From contig JAAETT010000128.1 of NCBI GenBank assembly GCA_024228115.1, forward strand, positions 1 to 42,680: a DNA stretch of 42,680 bases, in the 5' to 3' direction. Shown one piece after another: positions 15,574-24,288 of this stretch (the first letter of the stretch is position 1; every line of letters starts with the position of its first letter). A model generated the notes under the pieces. That model had not been told where the DNA came from and did not search any database. It was given only the letters and a program-made list of their open reading frames with translations. The DNA is from a bacterium. Its GTDB lineage: Bacteria; Myxococcota_A; UBA9160; UBA6930. The translations under genes and the position numbers were made by a program.

Positions 15574-18500
15574 ATGCGCATCCTGTTCCTGCTCGTCTCC
15601 ATCTTCTTCTTCGTGGAGGCGGCAGCCGCAGACGTCCCCTTTCCCACCTGTGCCGATTCCAGCTGCAGCAATCCGCGGGATTTCGGGTCCTACCTCTTCC
15701 TCGCTCCCGGACAGCTGCCGGACGATTTCAACCCGGCGGCGGGAAGCTCATGGAAATACAACCCGGGAAGCGGGATGGATGTGGTCTCCGCGTGGCAGAT
15801 CTCGACGGGTCGACCCGACGTGGTGGTCGCCGTGCTCGATAGCGGAATTCGCTGGCACGCCCGGGACGTCGCCCGAAAGGTCGCACTGAACCGGCGCGAG
15901 CTTCCCTTGCCTTCCGGCTGTGCAGTGCACGATTGCAATGGCGATGGTTTCGTTTCGGTCGACGACTATGCGGGAATCCCGGACGCGAATGGCAACGGTC
16001 TCCTCGACGGGCAGGATCTCATTCTGGCCTACTCGGATGGCATCGACGATGACCGCAACGGTTTCGTGGATGACATCGCCGGCTGGGATTTCGCCGACGA
16101 TGACAACGACCCGGAAGATCTCGTCGACTATGGGCATGGAACGGGTGAAGCCGAGGACAGCACAGGCGAGGCGAACAATGGCAGCGGGATGCCCGGCGTC
16201 GCACCCAACGTTCTCTTCATGCCCTTGAAGGTCGCGGATAGTTTCGTTGCTTTCGGTACGGATTTCGCCCAGGCCGTGGTCTACGCCACCGAGAATGGCG
16301 CCGCCGTCGTCCAGGAGGCGCTCGGCTCGATCGGCGCCTCGCCGTCGAGCCAGGCCGCAATCGATTTCGCCTACCGGCGCGGCGTGCCGGTCATGGCCAG
16401 CGCCGCCGACGAGTCGAGCCGTCACCACAATTTCCCCGCGGTTCTCGATCATACGATCTGGTTGAATTCGATCGTGCACGGCGATGGCGACATCGTGGAG
16501 CAAGAGGACGAATACGACCTGTTGAACGGCTGCACGAACTTCGGTGGACGCGCCTGGGTCGCCATTTCTTCCAATTCGTGCAGTTCCGAAGCCACGGGGC
16601 GGGGTGCAGGGCTGGCAGCGCTACTCGTCTCTCACGGGCGCAACCTGGTCGATGCGGGTCTGCTCAGCCCCTATCCGGGATTGACCGATCGCACGCCGTT
16701 CTCCGCAGAGGAGATCCGCCAGCTGTTGCGCCGCTCCGCTCTGGATATCGATCACTCGGCGGATCTCTTCGACATCTCGATCAACCCGCTGTTTCAATCC
16801 GTGCTCTCTGCGCCCTTGCTCGGGTTGTTCTTCGGGTCGGAGCGTTATCCCACCCAGTCCGGTTGGGACCAGTTCACCGGGTACGGGAAACCCGATGCCG
16901 GCCGATTGCTTGCGATCGGTGCCAGCGACATCCCGCCCGAGGCCGATCTTTCCGGTGGGCTGCGCTGGTTCGACAGCGTAGATCCTGTGCAGTCACCGGA
17001 GACCCTTGTGCTGGGTTCCGCTGCCGCCGTTCGCGCTGGCGGCAGCTTCGACTATCTGCTCGAGGTGGGCTGTGGCGTGCAGCCTACGAGCTTCCACGAG
17101 ATCGGCCGAGACAGTGCGGATGAGCCGCTTCTCCGCGAAGACCTGGCCGTATGGCATCCGGCGGTGACCGCCGAGGCCTGCGGATTCGATCCTGCTGCCA
17201 CCATCGACGATCCGGATGCGCATACCGTCACGCTTCGCCTGCAAGTGACAGATCGTCGCGGGCTCGTGGGAGAGGATCGCCGCACCGTGGCGATTCATAC
17301 CGACAGCGCACTCGCCTTCCCCGCAGTCGCTCTCGGAAGCTCCGCGGAAGGATCGCCCGCTCTCGCGGATCTGAATCGCGATGGCGTCCTCGACATCATC
17401 TATGGAACTGCCGATGGCTCGGTCCACGCCTGGCGAGGGGATAGCGGCGAAGAACTCGAGGGCTTCCCGGTTCGCACGCCAGCGCTCCCAGTGCATCGGG
17501 GCCGTGCTTTCAAGAACCGCGAAGTTCCGGTGCCCCACGAGATGATCCTGGCGGCTACGGCCGCCGACGATCTCGATGGCGACGGCAGGGTCGATGTGGT
17601 CGTCGCGACGGTCGAGGGCCGCGTCTTCGTGTATGACGATCATGGCCGTCTGCGCCGAGGTTTCCCGGTCTCGACAGATTCCGCATTCTCCGATCCTGTC
17701 CATCGCGACCCGCTGAACGATACGGATCCCGGGATCTTCGCCGCGCCTACCCTGGTCGACCTGGATGCGCCGGGTCCGGAACCACAGCTCGAGATCGTGG
17801 CCGCGGCCATGGACGGCCACCTCTACGCGTGGCGCGCGAATGGTGAGGTTGTCGACGGCTTCCCGGTCCGCATCGCCGATACGACGAAGGTGGATATCGA
17901 TCCCGCAACCGGGCATGCAACGGCCCGGGCGGCCGGTGTCCAGGAGCGCGGTGCCAAGTTGATTGGCTCACCTGCGGTAGGCGATCTCGACGGGGACGGG
18001 CGAGCCGAGATCCTCGTGCCTAGCAACGAAGAGTACGCTGGCGAGCCGAACGGCTTCGTCCGAGAGGGGACGCTCCTGCAGCTTCTCGCAGCACTCGATG
18101 TCGGCCTCGATTTTGATTTCTCGAGCCGCCTCTACGCCGTGAAAGCAGAGGGCAAGCGGAGCGCGGGTGGGCCGTTCCTGGCGGGCTGGCCCGTGCGCGT
18201 TCCCCTGCTCGTGCCCGGCCTGCTGCCGACGATTGGAACCGGTGCGCCTGGCTCTCCCGCATTGGCCGATCTCGATGGCAACGGTCGAGTCTCGACAGCG
18301 TTCTTCTCGACGGCCGGCCCGGCGATGCTATGGGGGCCAGATGGCCTGCCACGGCTCGGTGACGTGGGCGGCATTCCGCGGGCATTCGCGGTCGACTTCC
18401 TGCCGGTTGGATTTCCGGTCGTCCCCTCGACGGCAGTTTCCGGGGATGCACCGTTCTTCCCCGCGGTCGGGTCCGGGGCCTTCGGTGATCTCAATGGTGA

Positions 18501-19290
18501 CGGGCGGCCGGAGTATGCGGCGCCCACATTCGGGCTGCGCAAGCTCTTCGATACGGCGGGTCCCGCTCTCCAGACGTTCGGAGACCACCAGATCACCGCC
18601 TGGGATCCAGCGACTGGAAGTTTGCTGCCGGCCTTTCCGAGTGTGATGGACGATCTGATGTTCCTGACGTCGCCCTCCATTGCGGATGTGGATGGCGACG
18701 GCACGCCGGAAATCCTCCAGGGCAGCGGCGCCTACATGGTGCGCGCATTTCGCGAGGACGGCAGCCAGGCGCCCGGTTTCCCGAAATTCACCCATGGCTG
18801 GTTGATTTCGGCGCCGACGGCCGGTGACGTGGATGGGGACGGCTTGATCGAACTCGTAGCCGCCACCCGAGAAGGCAATCTCTATGTCTGGAACACGCCA
18901 GCCGCGGCGACGGAGGCTGCGATCCCGTGGCAGGGCTTTGGTCGCGATCGTCGCAATACCCAGAACCACGATTCCGGCGTGTCTCCTCTCGCGATCCCAC
19001 GTGGGCCGGCGGATGGCCTCGCCTGGGAGATCGAAGCCCTGCAACAGACGATCCAGGTCTGGAAGGGGAGCAGCCTCGAGCGCCAGTTGAAGAAGCAGGC
19101 GCGGAAGGGGCTGAAGGCGCCGCTTCGTTTGCTGCGTCGCGGCAGGCTCGACATCGCGGCGGATCTCCTCGCGGCTCTGGCCGAGAGCCTGGCAGAGGGA
19201 GGAGCGGTCGAGGTGCTCCCGGACTTGCTTGCGAGCATCCACACCCTTTCCGAACAGGCAGCCGAGGCGGCTGGGGGAACGGACTCCTAG
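15574..19290 (+). CDS. Large exported protein: degenerate subtilase (S8) domain plus eight FG-GAP/VCBS-type repeats
   Basis: A 1238-aa protein from ATG 15574, chosen because AGGAAGGG precedes it and it starts a clear signal peptide (MRILFLLVSIFFFVEAAAA). The subtilase-like part covers about 60-460: VVVAVLDSGI with Asp89, YGHGTGE with His188, and NSCSSEATGRGAGLAALL, where Ser338 aligns with the catalytic Ser, but the usual Pro of GTSxAxP is missing. The oxyanion Asn is replaced by Asp279 (ASAADES). An Asp/Asn-rich insert at 110-185 resembles calcium-binding loops. FG-GAP repeats with DxDGDG cores begin near 593, 660, 726, 798, 893, 969, 1034 and 1079, many ending in GFPV. The last 100 residues are helical and Arg/Leu-rich. 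Probably a cell-surface or secreted beta-propeller protein; protease activity is uncertain. Confidence 0.85.
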   Translation: MRILFLLVSIFFFVEAAAADVPFPTCADSSCSNPRDFGSYLFLAPGQLPDDFNPAAGSSWKYNPGSGMDVVSAWQISTGRPDVVVAVLDSGIRWHARDVARKVALNRRELPLPSGCAVHDCNGDGFVSVDDYAGIPDANGNGLLDGQDLILAYSDGIDDDRNGFVDDIAGWDFADDDNDPEDLVDYGHGTGEAEDSTGEANNGSGMPGVAPNVLFMPLKVADSFVAFGTDFAQAVVYATENGAAVVQEALGSIGASPSSQAAIDFAYRRGVPVMASAADESSRHHNFPAVLDHTIWLNSIVHGDGDIVEQEDEYDLLNGCTNFGGRAWVAISSNSCSSEATGRGAGLAALLVSHGRNLVDAGLLSPYPGLTDRTPFSAEEIRQLLRRSALDIDHSADLFDISINPLFQSVLSAPLLGLFFGSERYPTQSGWDQFTGYGKPDAGRLLAIGASDIPPEADLSGGLRWFDSVDPVQSPETLVLGSAAAVRAGGSFDYLLEVGCGVQPTSFHEIGRDSADEPLLREDLAVWHPAVTAEACGFDPAATIDDPDAHTVTLRLQVTDRRGLVGEDRRTVAIHTDSALAFPAVALGSSAEGSPALADLNRDGVLDIIYGTADGSVHAWRGDSGEELEGFPVRTPALPVHRGRAFKNREVPVPHEMILAATAADDLDGDGRVDVVVATVEGRVFVYDDHGRLRRGFPVSTDSAFSDPVHRDPLNDTDPGIFAAPTLVDLDAPGPEPQLEIVAAAMDGHLYAWRANGEVVDGFPVRIADTTKVDIDPATGHATARAAGVQERGAKLIGSPAVGDLDGDGRAEILVPSNEEYAGEPNGFVREGTLLQLLAALDVGLDFDFSSRLYAVKAEGKRSAGGPFLAGWPVRVPLLVPGLLPTIGTGAPGSPALADLDGNGRVSTAFFSTAGPAMLWGPDGLPRLGDVGGIPRAFAVDFLPVGFPVVPSTAVSGDAPFFPAVGSGAFGDLNGDGRPEYAAPTFGLRKLFDTAGPALQTFGDHQITAWDPATGSLLPAFPSVMDDLMFLTSPSIADVDGDGTPEILQGSGAYMVRAFREDGSQAPGFPKFTHGWLISAPTAGDVDGDGLIELVAATREGNLYVWNTPAAATEAAIPWQGFGRDRRNTQNHDSGVSPLAIPRGPADGLAWEIEALQQTIQVWKGSSLERQLKKQARKGLKAPLRLLRRGRLDIAADLLAALAESLAEGGAVEVLPDLLASIHTLSEQAAEAAGGTDS

Positions 19291-21566
19291 GGAGCCTCCC
19301 CCCAGCGAAAGCCCAGCCGGATGCCGAACCGGCGCGGCGGAAGCAGCCCCAGGCCAACCGGAAAGCTGCCTGCGAACTCCGGCAACACGCTGCGCCGGGC
19401 ATAGACCACATCGTTCTCCAGGTTCTCGACGAAGATCTCCGCGGAGAAACGCTCGCTCGTATCCATCCAGATCAAGCGCAGATCCGTCGACGTCGTGGCA
19501 TTGCGACGATCCGAATCCAGGTTGAATGGGCGAAGGAAGCTCGCGTCCGTCCAGGTGAACTCCGCCACGGGACGGAGGCTGCCGTAGGAACCGAGAGAGA
19601 AAGCGTAGGTCGTGAAGATCGATGCCTTCCAGCGGGGTGCGTCCTGCAACTGGTTGCCCGCGAGATTGCTCTGCCCGTTGAAGGTCGTACCCGGAACCGC
19701 AGCGGGGCAACCCGGCTCGGAAATCGCGAAGAACTGGGCAGGATCGTCCGAGCAGAACTCATCGAATGTCGCATCCAGATGTGCAGCAGAGATTTCCACC
19801 TGCCAACCCGGAAGTGGCTCGAGAGAGAGGCTGGCTTCGACGCCCCAGATCGAAGCCTCGGCGGCGTTCTCGGTGAGGACCTGCAACCCCTTGATCTGCA
19901 ATACCTGGAGATCGTCATAGCTGCTCGAGAAGGCAGTGAGGCCAAGCTGGACGCGGCCCCCGAAGAAGTGACTGCGGCTCCCGATCTCGATGGTCTCGAC
20001 GAGTTCCGGGTCGACGGCATTGGTGGTGCCCGTAGCGACCACGAGTTCGAGAAGCCCCGGTTTGTAGCCGCGCGCCCATTTTGCGTAGAGAAGGTGTCCA
20101 GGGCTCAACTGCCAGCGCAGGCCAGCCTCGCTGGTGACCTCCTCGAAGGAAGCGTTTCCATCCAGGCGCCCGCCGGGAGAGAGCGCTCCGGGCACGATGC
20201 TCTCCATGACCCGGGATCGGTCCCGATTCCAGCGTACGCCTCCGAAGAGCTCGATGTCCGGTCCGCGTTCCAGGAATGCGAAGGGGCGAACGCCGCCGCT
20301 TGCGAATACCGCGAAACCTCGCTCACGGATTCGGGAATCGACATCGAAAGCGCCGAAGGAGGTCAGGTTCCTCGAGGCTTCGTTGGCACGGTCCTCGAAC
20401 GCAAAGACGCCTAGCAAAGCGTGGAAACGTCGTTCCGCCTGGTCGGTTGCCAGCCGCGCCTCGCCTGTCCAGGTGGTGGCGCGGCTCTCCAGGGATCCAT
20501 CGGCAACGACGAGTTCGGTTCCGTCGACGTCAAAGATGCTCTCCTGCTCACGCCGTTCCCAGCCGCCGAGTAGCGTGAGTTGCGGTCGGCCGAGGGCGGC
20601 CAAGGTGGGGAGGCGCCAGCTGAGCTCGCCATCGACTGCACGCACGCGTAGAATCGGCTCGCCAAGCTCGGTGGATCGGCTGCGCACCTTCAACTCGTCA
20701 CTCGAGACCGGCGCTGCGCCAGCAAACGGGTCGGTGGGGAAGACACCGAAGGGTGTCGCCACGGCACCAAGCGGAAATACCCGGGTAGCGGGTCGTCCCT
20801 GGAGGCCCAGGGCTTTCGAGCGATGGTAGTGGGCGCGAAGCTCGGCGGAGAAGTCGTCACCGAGATGCGATGTGAGGATGGCTCGTGCGGAGAAATCGTC
20901 GCCGTTCTCCGGGTCTCGGCTGCTGCGAAGCAGGGGGTTGTCCTGAAATCCGTCGGCACGCTCCCGTTGCACGGAGATGCGAGCAAGCAGACGCTCGTCG
21001 CCTTTCCCGAGCAGCGGGAGGTTCAGTCCGCCGCGGAAGAGGACGGCATCCGGGCGCGATCCCGTGACGTCACCGAACGCTTCCCAGCCCGAATGGGGGC
21101 GCCGCCAACGGAGATCCAATGCTCCGGCCGTTGCCGAACGCCCGTATACGGTTCCCGAAGGCCCGCGCACCAATTCGAGTCGCTCCAGGTCGTAGAACTG
21201 TCCAAGCAGCGAGAGCTCGCCAGCCGGCTTGAAGATTCCATTCACATGTTCGGCTACGGGGGAAGCCAAACCACCGGGCGAGCCGGACACCTGGCTCGGC
21301 GCGATGCCGCGAATGGCAATGGGCCCGTTCTCGCCCTGGATCTCCACGTTGGGCACATGGGAGAGGAAATCGGACAGGCGCTCCACGCTGCGAAATCGGA
21401 TCTCCTCCCGGTCGAGTGTGACGAGCGACGCAGGGACCGCCTGTTCTTCGACCGGTTGGACACGCTTCGTGATGTGCAGGGTAATCGCGGCCGGATTCTG
21501 CTCGGAAGTCCCTTCATCGGCGTGGGAAGGAGAGGCAAGCAGAAGGACGAAGATGAGCCAGTACAT
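19287..21566 (-). CDS. TonB-dependent outer-membrane receptor
   Basis: A 759-aa outer-membrane beta-barrel that imports a ligand using TonB energy. A short signal peptide (MYWLIFVLLLASPSHA) is followed by a plug domain: SLVTLDREEIRFRSVERLSDFL, VPNVEIQGENGPIAIRGIAPS, and LERLELVRGPSGTVYGRSATAGALDL. The barrel includes the typical GYKPGLLELVVATGT ... VDPELVETIEIGSRS block near 525-550 and VEISAAHLDATFDEF; the C-terminal strand is RFGIRLGFRWGEAP. The plug pattern is like receptors for vitamins or organic ligands; the ligand is unknown. It lies 18 bp after the octaheme cytochrome gene on the same strand and is probably co-transcribed. Its stop codon overlaps that of the convergent FG-GAP gene within CTAG (19287-19290). 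Confidence 0.9.
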   Translation of the reverse strand: MYWLIFVLLLASPSHADEGTSEQNPAAITLHITKRVQPVEEQAVPASLVTLDREEIRFRSVERLSDFLSHVPNVEIQGENGPIAIRGIAPSQVSGSPGGLASPVAEHVNGIFKPAGELSLLGQFYDLERLELVRGPSGTVYGRSATAGALDLRWRRPHSGWEAFGDVTGSRPDAVLFRGGLNLPLLGKGDERLLARISVQRERADGFQDNPLLRSSRDPENGDDFSARAILTSHLGDDFSAELRAHYHRSKALGLQGRPATRVFPLGAVATPFGVFPTDPFAGAAPVSSDELKVRSRSTELGEPILRVRAVDGELSWRLPTLAALGRPQLTLLGGWERREQESIFDVDGTELVVADGSLESRATTWTGEARLATDQAERRFHALLGVFAFEDRANEASRNLTSFGAFDVDSRIRERGFAVFASGGVRPFAFLERGPDIELFGGVRWNRDRSRVMESIVPGALSPGGRLDGNASFEEVTSEAGLRWQLSPGHLLYAKWARGYKPGLLELVVATGTTNAVDPELVETIEIGSRSHFFGGRVQLGLTAFSSSYDDLQVLQIKGLQVLTENAAEASIWGVEASLSLEPLPGWQVEISAAHLDATFDEFCSDDPAQFFAISEPGCPAAVPGTTFNGQSNLAGNQLQDAPRWKASIFTTYAFSLGSYGSLRPVAEFTWTDASFLRPFNLDSDRRNATTSTDLRLIWMDTSERFSAEIFVENLENDVVYARRSVLPEFAGSFPVGLGLLPPRRFGIRLGFRWGEAP

Positions 21567-21584
21567 GGCGCCTGAAGATTGCAG

Positions 21585-23873
21585 CTATTCCAGCTCGCGC
21601 ATCAGCGCCCGGGCATTCGGGTCATCGGGTCGAAGTGCGAGGAGCTTTGCCGCGTAGCTGCGTGCGGTGTCGGAATGGCCCGCATCCCGGTGGAGAGTGG
21701 CAAGAGCGACCAGCAGGTCCAGGTTGCCCGGATGTCGCTCGTGAGCGCCCGCGAGAACCTTCAGTGCGGTCTCCAACTGGCCGGTCGAACTCAATGCGAT
21801 GCCATGGGCGTAGGCGTAGCGGGGATTCTCGGGGGCCAACTCGGCAGCGTGTGCCAGTGAAACGAGGGCCTCATCCAATGCTCTCCGGCGTGCAAGCAGA
21901 AGGCCGAGGGCATGATGCACGTCGGCATTGTCAGGAAACAAGCCGACGGCTTCCCGCAGGAGTCGTTCGCTCTCGTCCTCACGGCCGCGGGTGCGATGGT
22001 GTTCCGCCAGGTTGACGTAGCCGGGCAGGAACCAGGGTCCAATGCGCAAGGCCGTCTCATAGGCTTGCTGGGCCGCATCGCGCTCACCGAGGTGATCGTT
22101 CAGGAGGCCCAGGTTCACGTGGCTCTCAGGTCGCTCGGCACTCAGCAACTGCGCTTGCCGATACTCATCGAGTGCCGCGTCAAAAGGCTTGGCAGCTCGC
22201 GGGTCGGTGATCTCCCGTCGCATGGGTGCGAGAGCGCGGGCCGCCTCGATTCGCACTGCCCGCGATTCATCTCGCAACAGGCTCTCGAGCGCAAGCCAAC
22301 GATCCTGGGGTGGAAGTGATTCTGCCGCGCTGGCTGCAGCCAATCGCACGAGCGGCGATGGATCCCGCAGCCCGGCGTGCAGGCTCGGCAGCGAGGCGGC
22401 ATCGAGCTGGGAGCCGAGCAAGCGGAGGGCCGAAGCGCGCAGGATCGAGGATCGTTCCGGATCCTTCGCGAGAGCGGCCAGGGCGGCCGCCGCACCCGGC
22501 AACAGGCGCCGGCCCGCGTGCAGTACTTCGCCCGGATGGACGCCCGGGTTCACGGAGCTTCCGTTCCAGCTGGCGATCGTCTCGCTCGCCCAGCCAGGGC
22601 TTCGATCCGCATGGCAACTCGTGCACGGATCCGGTGCCCCGATCTTCTCGCTCACGTCGGGCCGCGGCACGCGAAAGCCATGATCGCGTCGGTCGTCGAC
22701 GACCATATACGTACTCGTTGGCATATGGCAGGCGATGCAACTGGCCCCAGCCGTGGCGGGTTCGTGGTGATGGTGCACCGATGTGGCGAAAGCTCCCGGT
22801 CGATGGCAACCCGCGCAGACCGCGTCGGGCTCCTCGATTCGGAGGCTGTGGGGATCGTGGCAATCACTGCAGGTCACGCCTGCCGCATACATGCGACTCT
22901 GCACGAAGGAACCCCAGACGTAGACTTCGTCCAGGATCTGGCCGTCGGCGTGATACAAGCCTTCATCCAACAATGCGGGCCGGGCGTGATTCAGGAACGC
23001 GTCGCCAGGTTCGGCTTGTGAAATCCGGGTGCGACGCGAGTGACACGGGGCACAAACGTCGAGTTCCCCGTTCCGACTCAACCTCCCATGGAGTTCGACT
23101 GGGGACGTCGCAATGCGGCTGGCGATTCGAGCGCCTTCCTGGAACTCCCACTTGCGCTCGCTTCCGAGGGTGACTTCGAGGCCTTGATCAGCCAACGCGG
23201 CATCGGCACCGGCGTTGGCCCACGCGATATGCGCCCCGCCTCGCCCATGACAGGCTTCACAAGCGACATCGAGCTCGGACCACCGCGTGTCGAATCGATC
23301 CTCCTCGAGCCGGTAGCCCTTCTCGAGGTTCGTCGAGTGGCAATCGGCGCACATGGCATTCCAGCTTCCCGCCGGACCCGTCCAATGCAGGATGTCGCCC
23401 GGTGGGATCTCCTCTTCCGGATGGAGGTGGAACCAGCGCTGCCCCCCAGCGGTTGCGGGTCGCGAATCCCATGCCACACCGAGCGCGTGCAGCCGACCGC
23501 CCGGGAGTCGAACCAGGTGTTGCTGAAGTGGCTCAGCACCAAACGTGTAGGCGATTTCGAAGTCCTGGACCGCGCCGTCGGGCCCTGCTGTCTCGACGAA
23601 GAACGCCTCGCCTTGCCGGTAGAAGCGGAAACGCTCACCGCGATGCTCGAAAGCCACATCACCAAAATCACCGAGGACATTCCCCGGCCGGGCTTCCTGC
23701 ATGGCAAGATCGTGATGGGAGCCGCGCCAGCGCTCCGTTTCCTCCGGGTGACAGCTCGCGCAGGCCTCCGCGCCAACGTACTCCGCGGTGGGTTCAGGAG
23801 CCTGAGTGGCCTGGTCAGGAGAACCGCAAGCGAGCGCGGTCAGGAAAATCGAGGTGAGCTGGAGCCGGTTCAC
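21585..23873 (-). CDS. Octaheme c-type cytochrome with HEAT and TPR repeats
   Basis: A 762-aa exported protein. After a signal peptide with possible lipobox (LTALAC, Cys16), eight CxxCH heme-c motifs follow at about residues 38, 175, 205, 274, 335, 353, 379 and 417 (CASCH, CADCH, CEACH, CAPCH, CSDCH, CAGCH, CIACH, CTSCH). Residues 465-560 form HEAT-type repeats (LRASALRLLGSQLD, SPLVRLAAASAAESL, SRAVRIEAARALA). Residues 575-760 are tetratricopeptide repeats (ESHVNLGLLNDHLGERDAAQQAYETALR and similar). The heme spacing resembles cytochrome c554/multiheme CxxCH domains. It suggests a periplasmic or outer-membrane electron carrier with a protein-interaction scaffold. Upstream of the TonB receptor by 18 bp. 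The reaction is unknown. Confidence 0.88.
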   Translation of the reverse strand: MNRLQLTSIFLTALACGSPDQATQAPEPTAEYVGAEACASCHPEETERWRGSHHDLAMQEARPGNVLGDFGDVAFEHRGERFRFYRQGEAFFVETAGPDGAVQDFEIAYTFGAEPLQQHLVRLPGGRLHALGVAWDSRPATAGGQRWFHLHPEEEIPPGDILHWTGPAGSWNAMCADCHSTNLEKGYRLEEDRFDTRWSELDVACEACHGRGGAHIAWANAGADAALADQGLEVTLGSERKWEFQEGARIASRIATSPVELHGRLSRNGELDVCAPCHSRRTRISQAEPGDAFLNHARPALLDEGLYHADGQILDEVYVWGSFVQSRMYAAGVTCSDCHDPHSLRIEEPDAVCAGCHRPGAFATSVHHHHEPATAGASCIACHMPTSTYMVVDDRRDHGFRVPRPDVSEKIGAPDPCTSCHADRSPGWASETIASWNGSSVNPGVHPGEVLHAGRRLLPGAAAALAALAKDPERSSILRASALRLLGSQLDAASLPSLHAGLRDPSPLVRLAAASAAESLPPQDRWLALESLLRDESRAVRIEAARALAPMRREITDPRAAKPFDAALDEYRQAQLLSAERPESHVNLGLLNDHLGERDAAQQAYETALRIGPWFLPGYVNLAEHHRTRGREDESERLLREAVGLFPDNADVHHALGLLLARRRALDEALVSLAHAAELAPENPRYAYAHGIALSSTGQLETALKVLAGAHERHPGNLDLLVALATLHRDAGHSDTARSYAAKLLALRPDDPNARALMRELE

Positions 23874-23956
23874 GGCCGAGGATTAGCACGAAACCGCGTA
23901 TCTGCTCGGGAGCTCGACGTTGGGGCAGAGGCCCCGCATCTCCCCAGCATGACATC

Positions 23957-24226
23957 TTGGACTTGCCCAAAATGTTCGACATCGACCCGGTGCAAGTCGG
24001 CATCCTTGTGAAGCGGGCGCGAACGTTCTGCTGGCTCCGCCCCCGCCGCGGCTGTGTCGCGCTCTCGTTCAAGCTCTCCCGCCCCCTCGCCGATCGGCGA
24101 GTGCGCAAGAGTCTCCAGACTTCCGCGAATCGCATGGCTCATTTCGTCGATCTGGTTTCGCCCGACGAGGTCGATGATCAGATCCGCGATTGGCTGGCGG
24201 AGGTCTACCTGGATTTGCCTATCTGA
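23957..24226 (+). CDS. DUF5655-type domain protein, probably with a damaged N-terminus
   Basis: An 89-aa frame whose body matches the C-terminal half of DUF5655 proteins: VGILVKRARTFCWLRPRRGCVALSFKL, TSANRMAHFVDLVSP, and DEVDDQIRDWLAEVYLDL. Many DUF5655 proteins open with a zinc-ribbon-like W-T-C-P-K-C segment; here a peptide MTSWTCPKC starts at ATG 23949 but in a frame that stops at 24011, so the two parts are out of register. This suggests a collapsed gene or simply a chance match. No strong ribosome binding site is seen before 23957. Function of the domain is unknown. The LysM lipoprotein gene follows on the same strand. Confidence 0.6.
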   Translation: MDLPKMFDIDPVQVGILVKRARTFCWLRPRRGCVALSFKLSRPLADRRVRKSLQTSANRMAHFVDLVSPDEVDDQIRDWLAEVYLDLPI

Positions 24227-24288
24227 AGGCTGGTCCCGGCACGATTGAGGTAGAATCCATGTACTCGAGTGGAGTCCGGAGACATAAG

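Noticed and set aside
18927-20414. Plus-strand frame of 495 codons across the FG-GAP/receptor junction
   Set aside because: It spans the ends of two confident convergent genes and has no recognisable domain.
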